NCBI GenBank assembly: GCA_035771165.1
Contig: JAWNZC010000001.1
Location: 2,350,001-2,414,000, forward strand
DNA length: 64,000 nucleotides
Origin: Paragorgia papillata
Taxonomy: Eukaryota > Cnidaria > Anthozoa > Scleralcyonacea > Coralliidae
Reading direction: 5' to 3'
In this document: positions 21,412-31,055 of the stretch, piece after piece
Layout of the letters: the number at the start of each line of letters is the position of its first letter
How positions within the stretch are numbered: position 1 is the first letter of the stretch
Translations under genes and position numbers: made by a program
The notes under the pieces: model-generated
The model's input: the letters and a program-made list of their open reading frames with translations, nothing else
Databases searched by the model: none
What the model was told of the DNA's origin: nothing

Positions 21412-22321
21412 TTAAAACGGGTAGCTCTCAGAGCAACGTTCGCGTCCCTCTCTGGGATGCCAAAAACAACACAAAGGTCTCCACTTACGCCGAATTTCAG
21501 AATGATTGGTTCGAGGAAGGAGCATCGCGATACACCTACGAAGGCTTCTACCGCAACGGGGCTCTGGACGGCAAAAAGTGCTGCGTGAAACTCTACAAAA
21601 GCTGCTACGCGCGATTCATCGGTAGCAAGACGTGGAGTGGCGATGCGAACACGGCCTTGAAATCGAAAGAACTAGCCGATACTTTCAACGCCGATATTAA
21701 AACAAAGAAACCTATAACTGTTATTATTCCCTGGCTGGCGAGGGTTCACGAGGTGTCGAATTTCAAATGGCTGTGGCTATTCCCGGAATTCAGCGATGTT
21801 CGAGGGAGCGAGAATCAGACGAAGATACTGGCCGACGAATTGATTCCGAGGGAAGCCACAGTGGCCGTTGAAGATGTTTTGGAAGGGAACTATGATAAAT
21901 TCGTAAGCAACGGTGGCTGGGTTAACGAGGACGTGCCAACCAATGGCCCACCTGCATTTGCTCATTACTCGTATCACATCACTAACGGAGAGATGTTGGT
22001 ATGCGATCTTCAAGGCATCAGGAAAACCGACGGCTATTTATTCACAGATCCCGCTATCCATCATGCGACTAAAGGACCGCATTTCTACGGACCGACAGAC
22101 TTAGGCAACGCTGGGATCCAGCAGTTTTTCCAGAGTCATGTGTTGCAGTCGATTGTTGTGAGCGACTCAGGAAACCCGATATGGACAATTCCTCGGATTT
22201 TAGTCGATTTTTTCAAAATATTGTTCCGCCACATCGCAACACGGTGTACACGTACGAGCTTGGTAACAACTGGGTTCACGAGCAGATACGTCGAAAACAC
22301 CTTAGAATTGAACAACAGTAA
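21412..22321 (+). pseudogene. Alpha-kinase (MHCK/EF2K-type) domain gene with a frameshift near its C-terminal end
   Basis: Atypical alpha-kinases phosphorylate Ser/Thr with a fold unrelated in sequence to ordinary kinases. The reading frame from 21412 shows AEFQNDWFEEGASRYTYEG, CCVKLYKSCY (probable ATP-binding lysine), VAVEDVLEGNYDKFVSNGGW, HYSYHITNGEMLVCDLQG, GYLFTDPAIHH, and the C-terminal signature YGPTDLGNAGIQQFFQSH. The next element should be the zinc-binding HxCNxxC. Here frame 1 degenerates, and from about 22150 another frame carries on convincingly (CCERLRKPD ... stop TAA 22319-22321). A net shift of -1/+2 between about 22133 and 22156 explains both. No in-frame ATG is visible. A possible intron (GTAAGT at 21349, TATCAG ending 21411) suggests an upstream exon. 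It is either a young pseudogene or a sequencing error. Substrate unknown. Confidence 0.8.
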
Positions 22322-23090
22322 ATTATTAGATTCTAAAGAGTATATATTGATGTTAAAACGATTTGACCGCACAACCGCGGAATGCTAGCCGGACGTTCTT
22401 AATTAAACCATTGAGCCAATAGAACTCTGTTTATACTTACGACAGCTTGTACAGCAAAAACAATTCGACACTTTAACAACTTCAAGCTGAAAACACTAGA
22501 AATCGAGTCGTAAATGTTGTGCTAATATATATGCCAAGAACACAATATAGTTTATCGTTAAACCACTTGACAATATAGATTAATTATATACAGCTGCTTG
22601 CTGGCAGTTTGAAAAATACAAAACCAAGATGTCAAGATTTAGTCCTCAAAAAATACAAGACAAACGTCACTCTGTATATAACATGTCCGTGGAGTCATCT
22701 ACTTCTGACAGTTCGGGTAGTCATTTTCTGATGTATTTCAAACATGTTTTCAAAATATATTTCTGCTTCCGTTTTGTTCGTTCTTGAGTTTTTTTAGGAT
22801 GTGACTGTTCAGATCTTCAGATTGTGACGCGACAGTTTTGAGGCGTGTAAAAAACCATGATTTTTGGCTCCACATTGATATCTTGACCTCTAGACATCTA
22901 CTTTGACTTCGACTCTTGAATTCACAAATAAGTCCATCGTAACTGCGGGGGTGGAAGAGGCGGAAGTGATCGCGTGTTTACAATTTGAAGATGGCAAACT
23001 GAAGTAGGAAAATATCTACGCATGCGCTGGTTAACTCAAGTAATTAATGTTATTAATTCTTTGAAATTTTCACGGCGATAATGTAATATA
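22322..23090. other. Intergenic, no gene seen
   Basis: AT-rich with no coding potential that I can support. It separates the alpha-kinase remnant from the hammerhead/transposon cluster. Confidence 0.5.
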
Positions 23091-23144
23091 ATAAGTTTTG
23101 TGGAAACACGACAGAGCAATATAAAACCTCAAACTTTTTCAAGT

Positions 23145-23198
23145 TTTATTTGCTCTGATGAAGGCTTGAGTCAACAGGCCGAAAGCTTAGCAAATAAA
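23145..23198 (+). ncRNA. Type I hammerhead ribozyme motif (Penelope-type, minimal stem III)
   Basis: Stem I is ten pairs: TTTATTTGCT (23145-23154) with AGCAAATAAA (23189-23198). The core CTGATGA is at 23155-23161, then stem II GGC...GCC (23163-23180) with a 12-nt loop that can extend the helix, then GAAA (23181-23184) and GCTT. The tetranucleotide A-G-C-T forms a minimal palindromic stem III, and cleavage would be after U at 23188. All invariant core residues are present. Such reduced stem-III forms are known from Penelope-like elements and act as dimers. It lies inside a larger inverted repeat (AAGTTTTGTGGAAACAC... / GTGTTTACACAAAACTT, about 23093-23225). Confidence 0.75.
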
Positions 23199-23343
23199 TA
23201 TTTTACGAGGTGTTTACACAAAACTTAATGTTAGCTCATTATAAATTCAGTATGGCGGGAAATTTGATGCCACTTTTCAAAACAATTGAATTTAGTCCGA
23301 TAACATCTCGAAAGTAAGTAGGAAAATGTGATAGTTCAATATA

Positions 23344-24698
23344 CAGTCAAACCTGTATTAAGTGATAGGATACTAAAACAATAAAAATTCCCAAACTCAT
23401 CTCAATAGAATTTTTTATTGCTACCATCTATTTACCCACTTTGAAAGAAACTGTGTGACACTTTTATTTTATCAAATGGTTGCCCTGGTAACCAAGCCAC
23501 ACCCTTCAGAAGCCATTTTTAAGCCTTCGCGCTAACAGCTATATATCTTCAATATTGCATAACCTATGAGGTTCATATTAATATAAGTTATATGAAGATA
23601 GTGCTACACAATAAACCTAAAATTTCCATATATACATGTTTAGTGTAGAAAATATTCAACTTTTTCTGCAACCATTGGCAATTGGGCCACACACAGTCTT
23701 GATTGACAGGTTTTACTACCACTTGAATCAAACAACTGTTTGTTTTTTTAGGTTCATTGTGTAGAAGCACTACCTTAAATACTTTAAGTGGGAGAAGTGT
23801 TAAGCTGTGAACAGTTGCCAAAAAATTTAATATGTAGAAAATGGAATTTTAAGATTAAGTAATGTTTTGATTTCAATGAAAGTACCTTTCTTTGTGTCAA
23901 TACAACTATACAAGTTGAAACGTTCCTGCAGCATATGTTTTCCCCTCTGATTGATTTGATTGATCGTTTGATCTTCAACTGTGTTAGTGGGGCCAACCTT
24001 CTTAAAGGAAACAGACTTATGTGTCGTCGATTGAAGTGGATTCGTTGTCGTCAAACTGGCTGCTTGTTGTCGTTCTTTACCAACATCAGTGCGTTCTTCG
24101 GTCTTTCTCTTCTTACCTTCCGTGTGTTGATTTCCCTGAAACTTCCTCTTCGTACGCCTTATAGTACTACACTATGCTTTGCCATAACGAATACTTGTGG
24201 CACTAGTTGTAAACAAAAACTATAAGAAACGGGGTCGAATTCTTCGAAGTTGAACGATGGAACAAGGTTGACTTTGAAATGTCGAAAGAAAAATGTCTTG
24301 TTTTGCCGCTGACAACTCAAAACAACCGCTAAAGGGAAAACGTGTTAACCGAGGTGGAGGCTAAGGTCTAGAAGTCCCTTGCGAATATCGCTTTGAAGGA
24401 GACAGTTTTTCGTGTGCTTAAAGTTAAAGGTTAAAGGAGAAGCTGATGAAAGAAAAATTTGACGTGCAACAGGACGGAAACCAATCATAACACAATTAAG
24501 GGAATTTGGGCCACAAAGACATTTTAGTTAATATTTTAGTTAAGATATTGTATATCAGTGTAAGTTTCGTGTTTACAAAGTGACCGTTTAATCGCGTTTA
24601 CAGTAATACTGACTGGGGCGAATTTCGGGACTTCGTCAGGTGACCGCTTAATAGAGGGTGACCGCTTAATACAGGGCAGCTTAATACAGGTTTGACTG
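23344..24698. mobile_element. TA-flanked DNA transposon with CAGTCAAACCTGTATTAAG ends
   Basis: Ends CAGTCAAACCTGTATTAAG and CTTAATACAGGTTTGACTG are near-perfect inverted repeats, flanked by TA on both sides (23342-23343, 24699-24700), as in Tc1/mariner/pogo elements. Length 1355 bp. Subterminal TGACCGCTTAATA units repeat near the right end. On the minus strand about 24200 to 23830 there is a basic, possibly coding relic (KRKFQGNQHT, then KKRKTEERTDVGKERQQ). I see no catalytic domain, so it is non-autonomous or decayed. Confidence 0.8.
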
Positions 24699-24700
24699 TA

Positions 24701-26080
24701 TCAGTGAAACAGTTGGGTACTAATTATGAAGTAAGAGAAGTTTGAGGCACAAACAGAAAGAAAAACTACAGTAAAATTAGACCAAAGGTGCATGTTGTGT
24801 TTCGGCCGACAATATCAAAACATTTAGTCATTCATATTCAAGTTCAAAATATAAGAAGCTCTTTGAGCTATTTATAGAATTATAATCTACTCATGTTATC
24901 GAGTAATAAACGAAGTTTCATTATTATCAAAGAAAAACAATTCATTCTACCCAAAAAGTATATCAAAGAAAATATTCTGCTTTTATGGTGAGACCGCACG
25001 GCGATATAAAAAACCCACCTTTTCCTTATTTTCATCCTATTTAAAAAAAAATTTTTCTATATTTTTTGCCCGAATTAGGTTGAAAATTTGCCCGACTTAG
25101 CAACATTTCCATTCGTAGCAACATTTCCTGCCGCCCCCCGCCTCGTACGCCTATGTTAACAGTGGTGATTCTGTTTATTCGCAGACGATCAGTCTTTGGG
25201 CATGCAGTAAATAATTTTATAAAAAAAGTAAACATGCAACATCCTAGTTTGGAACTGAACTTGTACATATATTCAAATATATGCCGGAAACGACTTTTAT
25301 TCTGCTGTTTTGACTTCTGTGTTACGGACTTTTACGCACTTAATTCATGTTCAATATGTTCTTTACTATGATGAAGTTTTCGAAAACATCGCTACGACCA
25401 AAACCTAACCAAAACTTACTACAAAATACGAAGAATTATAGAAAATATACTTACTCACCTTTACAAAGTTTTGTTTTTATGATATTTGATATGTACAACA
25501 TCTCAGTAATAAATTTGTTCAGTATTATGCTCTTGTTTGTTTCAAAAACTACAGACGCCATTTTGAAAAAAAGGAGATCAACACAGTGGATCAACAGTTC
25601 AGTGAATTGACATATTCTAAAATCTCATACTTCAAAATGACAACTCCGGGCGTAACCTTTGTGACCTGAATTTCCGCCATCGCGATATTTTGGCATAATG
25701 CTAATTATTTTTGTACATGGCTCAAATTTGCATAAATTAGCAAATTTCGCGAGCCAATCATCAAGTAGAATTCAGCGACCGATGCCACGGCCTTTTCCCC
25801 CGCGCACCCCAAAATCCCGAAGGCCCTGGGAACGAGGTTGAACTCCAAGGGGAGACTGAAACGAGTAAAGTCAGTGCAGTCTTGAGTAAGTACCCGTCTC
25901 TTTTCCAAAACTATACTTTTGAAGAACAATTTCTTGTGATGCAATAGTCACCTAGGGCTCTGATTCACCGCTGAGCGGGCCAATCCGAAAGCTGGAAAGC
26001 CTCTTTTCCACTATATGAAATTATACTAAAAACCAAAAGGCGAGTTTTTTGCCATTGTTTTGCATTTAAAATTTGACTCT
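24701..26080. other. Intergenic with scattered repeat scraps
   Basis: No supported gene. A fragment at about 25070-25155 (TTTGCCCGAATTAGG ... CGTACGCCTATG) resembles one end of the MITE family found complete at 50908-51153. Confidence 0.5.
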
Positions 26081-26311
26081 TTTGCCACTAGTGGATGGTC
26101 CTATCACCAACAGACAGTGCAGAGCACCCTGCGAGCAGACCCTTATAAATACTCGCTCCGAAATCGAGTCGAATCTCTGTCGAGCATGCGCGAGAAACAT
26201 TGTCAACCCGCTTCCGCTTATATATAGTCTATAGATTCATTCTCGTTCCCAGAGGTCACGATCTTTTTGGCTGCCAAATGATCGCGGCCTCTGGGGACGG
26301 GAATGTTGTGT

Positions 26312-26335
26312 ATATATATATATATATATATATAC
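26312..26335. repeat. TA microsatellite
   Basis: Uninterrupted TA run at the 5' truncation point of the Penelope-like remnant. Confidence 0.9.
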
Positions 26336-26350
26336 AAAGTAAGTATATAT

Positions 26351-27010
26351 ACAAACAACGTCAAGTCTATTATCACGAAACATAATTCACGCACAATCAG
26401 GAAAAGCAAGCCACGAAGCATAGTTACAAGCAGTTGCAATTGCAGGATTAAGGACAATTGCCCCCTACGTGGGCAATGCATGACAAACAACATAGTATAC
26501 AAGGCATCCATTTCCATAAGCAACACGAACATCACTAAGCAATACATTGGCATGACAGCAAGTACATTTAAAGAGCGATACCGTAACCATACTAAATCTT
26601 TCCAGAATAAAAAGTATTCAAATGAGACGGAACTTTCGAAATACATTTGGAATCTAAAAGAAAAAAACCAAAGTTTCGACATAACCTGGTCTATACTAAA
26701 ACACTCAATTTCTTACACGGGAGGATCAAAAAGATGCAATTTATGTCTGGACGAAAAACTTTTCATCATGAAGGCAGACAAACAACTCTTACTAAACAAA
26801 AGATCAGAAATAGTTTCGACCTGTCGGCACAAAAATAGATTTCGGATCAACAACCTAAATCATCAAAGGAATGCGCGCAATGTTTCGACGCCCACACCCA
26901 CGCTCCAAACGAATGCGCCGGACGTTTCGACGCCCACACCCACGCCCCAACTAACGCATTTAAGCAGCCCACTAACCGATATTTTTCAGTCGCCTGATGA
27001 TCCCGTTTAG
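26351..27010 (+). pseudogene. Penelope-like element, 3' part: GIY-YIG endonuclease domain
   Basis: An open frame of about 220 codons ending TAG at 27008-27010. It has the Cys-rich linker CNCRIKDNCPLRGQC, then NIVYKAS, YIGMTASTFKERYRNH (the GIY-YIG core with its catalytic arginine), a TELSKYIWNLK segment, RCNLCLDEKLFI and LLNKRSEIVSTCRH. This order is diagnostic of the C-terminal endonuclease of Penelope-like retroelements. The reverse transcriptase that should precede it is absent. The frame runs 5' into the TA repeat, so the copy is 5'-truncated and cannot retrotranspose, although the endonuclease part is uninterrupted. Confidence 0.88.
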
Positions 27011-27034
27011 GGTGAAACCTCTGGTAGCGAAGAC
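26987..27034 (+). ncRNA. Type I hammerhead ribozyme overlapping the end of the Penelope frame
   Basis: Core CTGATGA at 26994-27000, stem II TCCC-GTTTA-GGGT (27001-27013), GAAA at 27014-27017, stem III CC-TCT-GG (27018-27024), then U and A at 27025-27026 (cleavage GUA, after 27026). Stem I is GTCGC (26989-26993) with GCGA (27027-27030) and a further C at 27034 after a bulge. All invariant positions fit. Hammerheads at Penelope 3' ends are established. Here the ribozyme overlaps the stop codon of the GIY-YIG frame. Confidence 0.8.
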
Positions 27035-27119
27035 TTTAAAGTAAAACTATACTTCATACTTTGTATTTTGCTCTATCTATATATGGTATTGAGCACTCTC
27101 TAACATTTCGTGAACCAAA

Positions 27120-27175
27120 ATTCACTTATATATATATATATATATATATTATTATTATTATTATTATTATTAAAT
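27120..27175. repeat. TA/ATT microsatellite
   Basis: TATATA run followed by ATT units, downstream of the Penelope remnant. Confidence 0.85.
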
Positions 27176-27585
27176 ATGTGTGGGTGGAGTTTGCCGATTA
27201 TTATTAGAACAAGACGTTATTTTTAGGTAGACCGCGTGGGAAAAGGACTAAGGAGAGACTACATTAGTAGATTTCGTTCGAGACTTTACGATTACATTCG
27301 TAAGTGATTTTGTAAGGATATCAAAAGTTTATATTTAACCTTCGAACGTCGCGTTTTGTTGGAGACCTGAACAAGCACTTTCCCGACAAATACAGTAAAA
27401 CGGGCTCAGATTTGGCAGTCGGATTTCCCCTAAATTCAATGCGTGCGACCTAAAAACCGGTTTGACGGAAGAAAACGAGATTAACGAGTTGCTAGCAGCG
27501 AGTATTTATAAGGGTCTGCTCGCAGGGTGACAGTGAGTAGCTCAGCCAATCAATCATTTGTATATAATAGTCCACTACGATAGTT

Positions 27586-27692
27586 GGTTTATACTATTTA
27601 ACAATTAGACAACGAGATCGAGTTTGCTATGAGCTGATAGTATCTGCTCGTAGAAAACGAGGGCGAGTTGTCTAATTGTTTTAGTATTAACC
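27586..27692. repeat. Small inverted repeat
   Basis: GGTTTATACTATTTAACAATTAGACAAC and its near reverse complement ending TAGTATTAACC flank about 50 bp. A small MITE-like hairpin. The remaining 27.7-28.6 kb holds no gene I can support, only short palindromes (for example around 28247-28300, ACTAGTGGTCTAT / ATAGACCACTAGT) and a TATG microsatellite at 28181-28201. Confidence 0.6.
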
Positions 27693-28681
27693 ATAAACAA
27701 CTTTTCTTTAACGTAAATAAGTCTTATCAAACATTGTTCCAAATTTTCAGATAGGTTTACCTTTTCCCCATTCAAAATGTAGAGTAGCTCGATGGCACAT
27801 ATGATAAACAATCGCTCACAAAAAGCGATTGCTTCAAATTTGGTGTAGATATTCTCCATAAGCATAAGCGAATTCATTTTCTTATTTGAAAATGTCAAAC
27901 TCACCAATTTTCCATTACTTTTGGGGCAATGTTTTTATAATTTCATTCGTATATAAATTTTAGCCGACGCCATGTTTGGCCTAGTTTCCAGGTTTTGCGA
28001 AGATAACATTAAGCAGGCAACATCTCTAAGTCACTTTAATAGACAATTTTATTAATAGCCAGTAATTAATATTTTAAGCTGTTATACATTTGATTTTATA
28101 AATATTCATATTTTACATTATAAATTATAAACTGTAATGGGCATTGCATGAAAAGTCCAGTTGGGAATTGCTCAATAAAGTATGTATGTATGTATGTATG
28201 TAATATGTCGTGGCTTCTGATTGGTCGAGTATTCCAGCTATAAGGTTTATCATTGGATAGCGCTACTAGTGGTCTATCACCAATAGACCACTAGTAGCTC
28301 AGCCAATGAGAATGCCGGATTTGTAATAGACCACTAGTTGGTTGATACTAATACGGGATATCCCGAGGTTGGGGGACTAATCAGATCGCGTGAAAAGCAC
28401 TGTATCCGCATGCGAGGAATATGCTTAAACGTAACGTAAAAATTAAGCAAGAAGAAATTAACTGAGAAGTATAAAAAAACTAAGACACGGACTACAAAAA
28501 TTTATTAGAACGTTTACATCGTTCTTTAAGCATTAGACAACTAACATCCACTTATATTCATTTAAGCTACAATTAAAGGCCCATCTACAAAATGCGATTG
28601 ATAACAACAAATCTTATTATTATTATTCAAATAGTGAAATAAAAGTAGCGTGCTGCGTAGGCAGTGTTGAAACAACAATCG

Positions 28682-28838
28682 AAATATAGTATAAGGTTCA
28701 AGATATACTGCCGAAACAGAGAACGTAGGAGTCTAACGTTTCGAGCGAAGACCCTTCTCTCTGACGAAGGGCCTTCGCTCGAAACGTTAGACTCCTACGT
28801 TCTCTGTTTCGGCAGTATATCTAACCATACTATATTTC
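28682..28838. repeat. Inverted repeat with hammerhead-like core, second copy
   Basis: Same family as 20742-20910: AAATATAGT...TATACTGCCGAAACAGAG arms around CTCTCTGACGAAGG. The core CTGACGA...GAAAC is at 28761-28785. The flanking AGTAGCGTGCTGCGTAGGCAGTG also matches the outer flank of the first copy (inverted, about 20925-20955), so the repeat unit extends beyond the hairpin. Confidence 0.65.
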
Positions 28839-29100
28839 AATTCTTATTATTATTATTTGCCACGCGACGCAATTCTGTATGGTTCTTGCTTCGCGATGTT
28901 GAATTTTGCAAAACGCCTTTTGTCGGCGGATCGCATACGTATCGTGTAGATAGACATTAACACACAAAACAAAACCACAGCCAATTGTTAAACATTAGAT
29001 TTTCCCCAGTTTTGTATTTTTTAAGATTATCCGGTATATTGATTATAGTATTTTAAAAGTATTTAAAAAAAGTTTAAGCGTAAAATCCATTCAGTCTACA

Positions 29101-29307
29101 CTAGACAGGCAGGTCGTTGCTACGAACACGCTGGAACTCCGTCTCGCTGCTCCAGGTGACCATTACTGGTTTGAAGTCAAACTTATCAGGGTGGCCTAGT
29201 GGACGAGGCCATCCTGAAGTGCTCCATTGGAATACAGGTTGTTGATCGAAGGTTGGACTACTAACTGCAAGCGCTGTTAACTCTTGAAACATTTCATAGT
29301 TTGTGAT
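29101..29307 (-). pseudogene. Duplicate copy of the PLBD last exon (exon 11')
   Basis: Open to a TAG stop (29103-29101). It reads ITNYEMFQELTALAVS, PTFDQQPVFQWS, SGWPRPLGHPDKFDFKP and VMVTWSSE. It differs from the true last exon (37881-38087) at about 6 of 68 residues. Acceptor TTTTTCAG is intact. It may be an alternative terminal exon or a relic; the duplicate lies about 8 kb downstream of the normal terminal exons. Confidence 0.8.
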
Positions 29308-29344
29308 CTGAAAAATGGGAAACCACGCATGTGTTATGAATATG

Positions 29345-30470
29345 ACTATATACAGCACAACATTGTTCACAGTTGGCAGCACAATATTGTTCACAGTTGA
29401 CAACACACAGCATTGTTCACAGTTGTCAACACAACATTATTCACAGTTGGGAGCACACCAATGTTCAGTTGAAAGCACAACTTTGTTCACAGTTAGCAGC
29501 ACAACATGGTTCACAGTTGGCAGCAGAACATTGTTTACAGTTGGTAGCACAACATGGCTCACAGTTGATAGCACAACATTGTTTACAGTTGGTAGCACAA
29601 CATGGCTCACAGTTGACAGCACAACATTGTTTACAGTTGGTAGCACAATATGGTTCACAGTTGGCAGCACAACATTGTTTACAGTTGGTAGCACAACATG
29701 GCTCACAGTTGGCAGCACAACATTGTTTACAGTTGGTAGCACAATATGGTTCACAGTTGACAGCACAACATTGTTTACAGTTGGTAGCACAACATGGTTC
29801 ACAGTTGGCAGCACAACATTGTTCGCAGTTGGTAGCGCAACATGGCTCACAGTTGGCAGCACAACACTGTTCACAGTTGGCAGCACAACATTGTTTACAG
29901 TTGGTAGCACAATATGGTTCACAGTTGACAGCACAACATTGTTTACAGTTGGTAGCACAACATGGTTCACAGTTGGCAGCACAACATTGTTCGCAGTTGG
30001 TAGCACAACATGTTCACAGTTGGCAGCACAACACTGTTCACAGTTGGCAGCACAACATTGTTTACAGTTGGTAGCACAACATTATTCACAGTTGGCAGCA
30101 CAACATTGTTTACAGTTGGTAGCACAACATTATTCACAGTTGGCAGCACAACATTGTTTACAGTTGGTAGCACAACATTCACAGTTGGCAGCACAACATT
30201 GTTTACAGTTGGTAGCACAACATGGCTCACAGTTGGCAGTTGGTAGCACACACAGTTGGTAGCACAACATGGTTCACAGTTGGCAGCACAACACTGTTCA
30301 CAGTTGACACTTGACAGCACAACATTGTTTACAGTTGACGCTAGACAACACAACATTGTTTACAGTTGACAGCGCAACATTGTTTACAGTTGACACTTGA
30401 CAGCACATTCTTCACAGTTGACAGCACAACATTGTTCACAGTTGACAGCACATTATACTGTTCTTACTGT
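29345..30470. repeat. 24-bp minisatellite (ACAGTTGGCAGCACAACATTGTTC units)
   Basis: About 45 copies of a 24-bp unit alternating TTTACAGTTGGTAGCACAAC and CACAGTTGGCAGCACAAC variants, degenerating at both edges. Because 24 is a multiple of three, both strands carry long open frames (QLVAQHGS-type repeats) that I do not regard as genes. It fills the intron between duplicated exons 10' and 11'. A short seed version is in the original intron at about 38250-38420. Confidence 0.95.
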
Positions 30471-30654
30471 TGTCGTCGTCGCCCTCTGGTTTGAAAGAAC
30501 CACCCCGTATATAAGGTCTCCGGGTTCTATCCTTGACGAATGAAATCGAGTCTGGCGTTGAGTAGCCAGAGTAAAATACTAAATTCTGTCCCAGTCACAG
30601 GTAATTGATGCAGTCAGCAAAGAGTTACAGTTGCATATTGTGGTTTTTTTTTAC

Positions 30655-30814
30655 CTTAGAATCAATGCCTCCAACTTTTAGACGACCAAGTACCGCAAAT
30701 GGGTACGTGCCATTGGCTGGATTCAGATCGCAACGAGCAGAGATAGCATTTATAGCGCTGTAAGGTGGGGTACAATTGCATTTTGATAATGGGTCGTGCT
30801 TGTAATCGTTATAC
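30655..30814 (-). pseudogene. Duplicate copy of PLBD penultimate exon (exon 10')
   Basis: 160 bp like the original, with acceptor AAACAG and donor GTAAAA kept. It reads YNDYKHDPLSKCNCTPPYS, RCDLNPANGTYPF and then LGRLKVGGIDSK, where the original has LGHREHGGTDSK. About 11 of 53 residues differ, including the conserved HGG histidine. No stop or frameshift, so splicing from exon 9 would still keep frame. Confidence 0.8.
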
Positions 30815-31055
30815 CTGTTTTAAAAAAAACGGTTTTGTTTAAGGTCTTCGTTAAGGTTTCCAGGGTCATTTCGGGTAAATCGTTCTCAATTCGTCAGAAT
30901 TTATGCTACAAAAATAAGAGATATCGTTAGAAAGCTATTAATTTGTAGAATACAATGTTGTATTTGATTTTGCGATAAACACAAACCAATAATAGTTGTG
31001 AATTTTTCAAGTAAAACCAGAGGCTTCACTCGGGGCGACTTAAGAACAAAGCGTT

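Larger units (their letters stand above)
26127..27532. repeat. Inverted repeat pair bracketing the Penelope-like remnant
   Basis: CACCCTGCGAGCAGACCC followed by TTATAAATACTCGCT (about 26127-26159) reappears reverse-complemented at about 27500-27532. The pair encloses about 1.4 kb including the GIY-YIG frame and the ribozyme. It may be the inverted terminal repeats of a composite or of a DNA element that captured the Penelope fragment. Confidence 0.6.

Noticed and set aside
21325..21588. 87-codon frame just upstream of the alpha-kinase
   Set aside because: It overlaps the kinase exon in another frame; the kinase motifs are in the alternative frame from 21412.
26218..26682. 154-codon minus-strand frame opposite the GIY-YIG domain
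   Set aside because: It is the shadow of the Penelope frame and runs through a TA microsatellite.
29315..30356. Long repetitive open frames on both strands (QLVAQHGS and VLPTVNNV types)
   Set aside because: They follow from a 24-bp repeat period that is a multiple of three. The array lies in an intron between two PLBD-derived exons.
29345..30470. CRISPR-like array
   Set aside because: Units are contiguous with no unique spacers, and the context is an animal intron.
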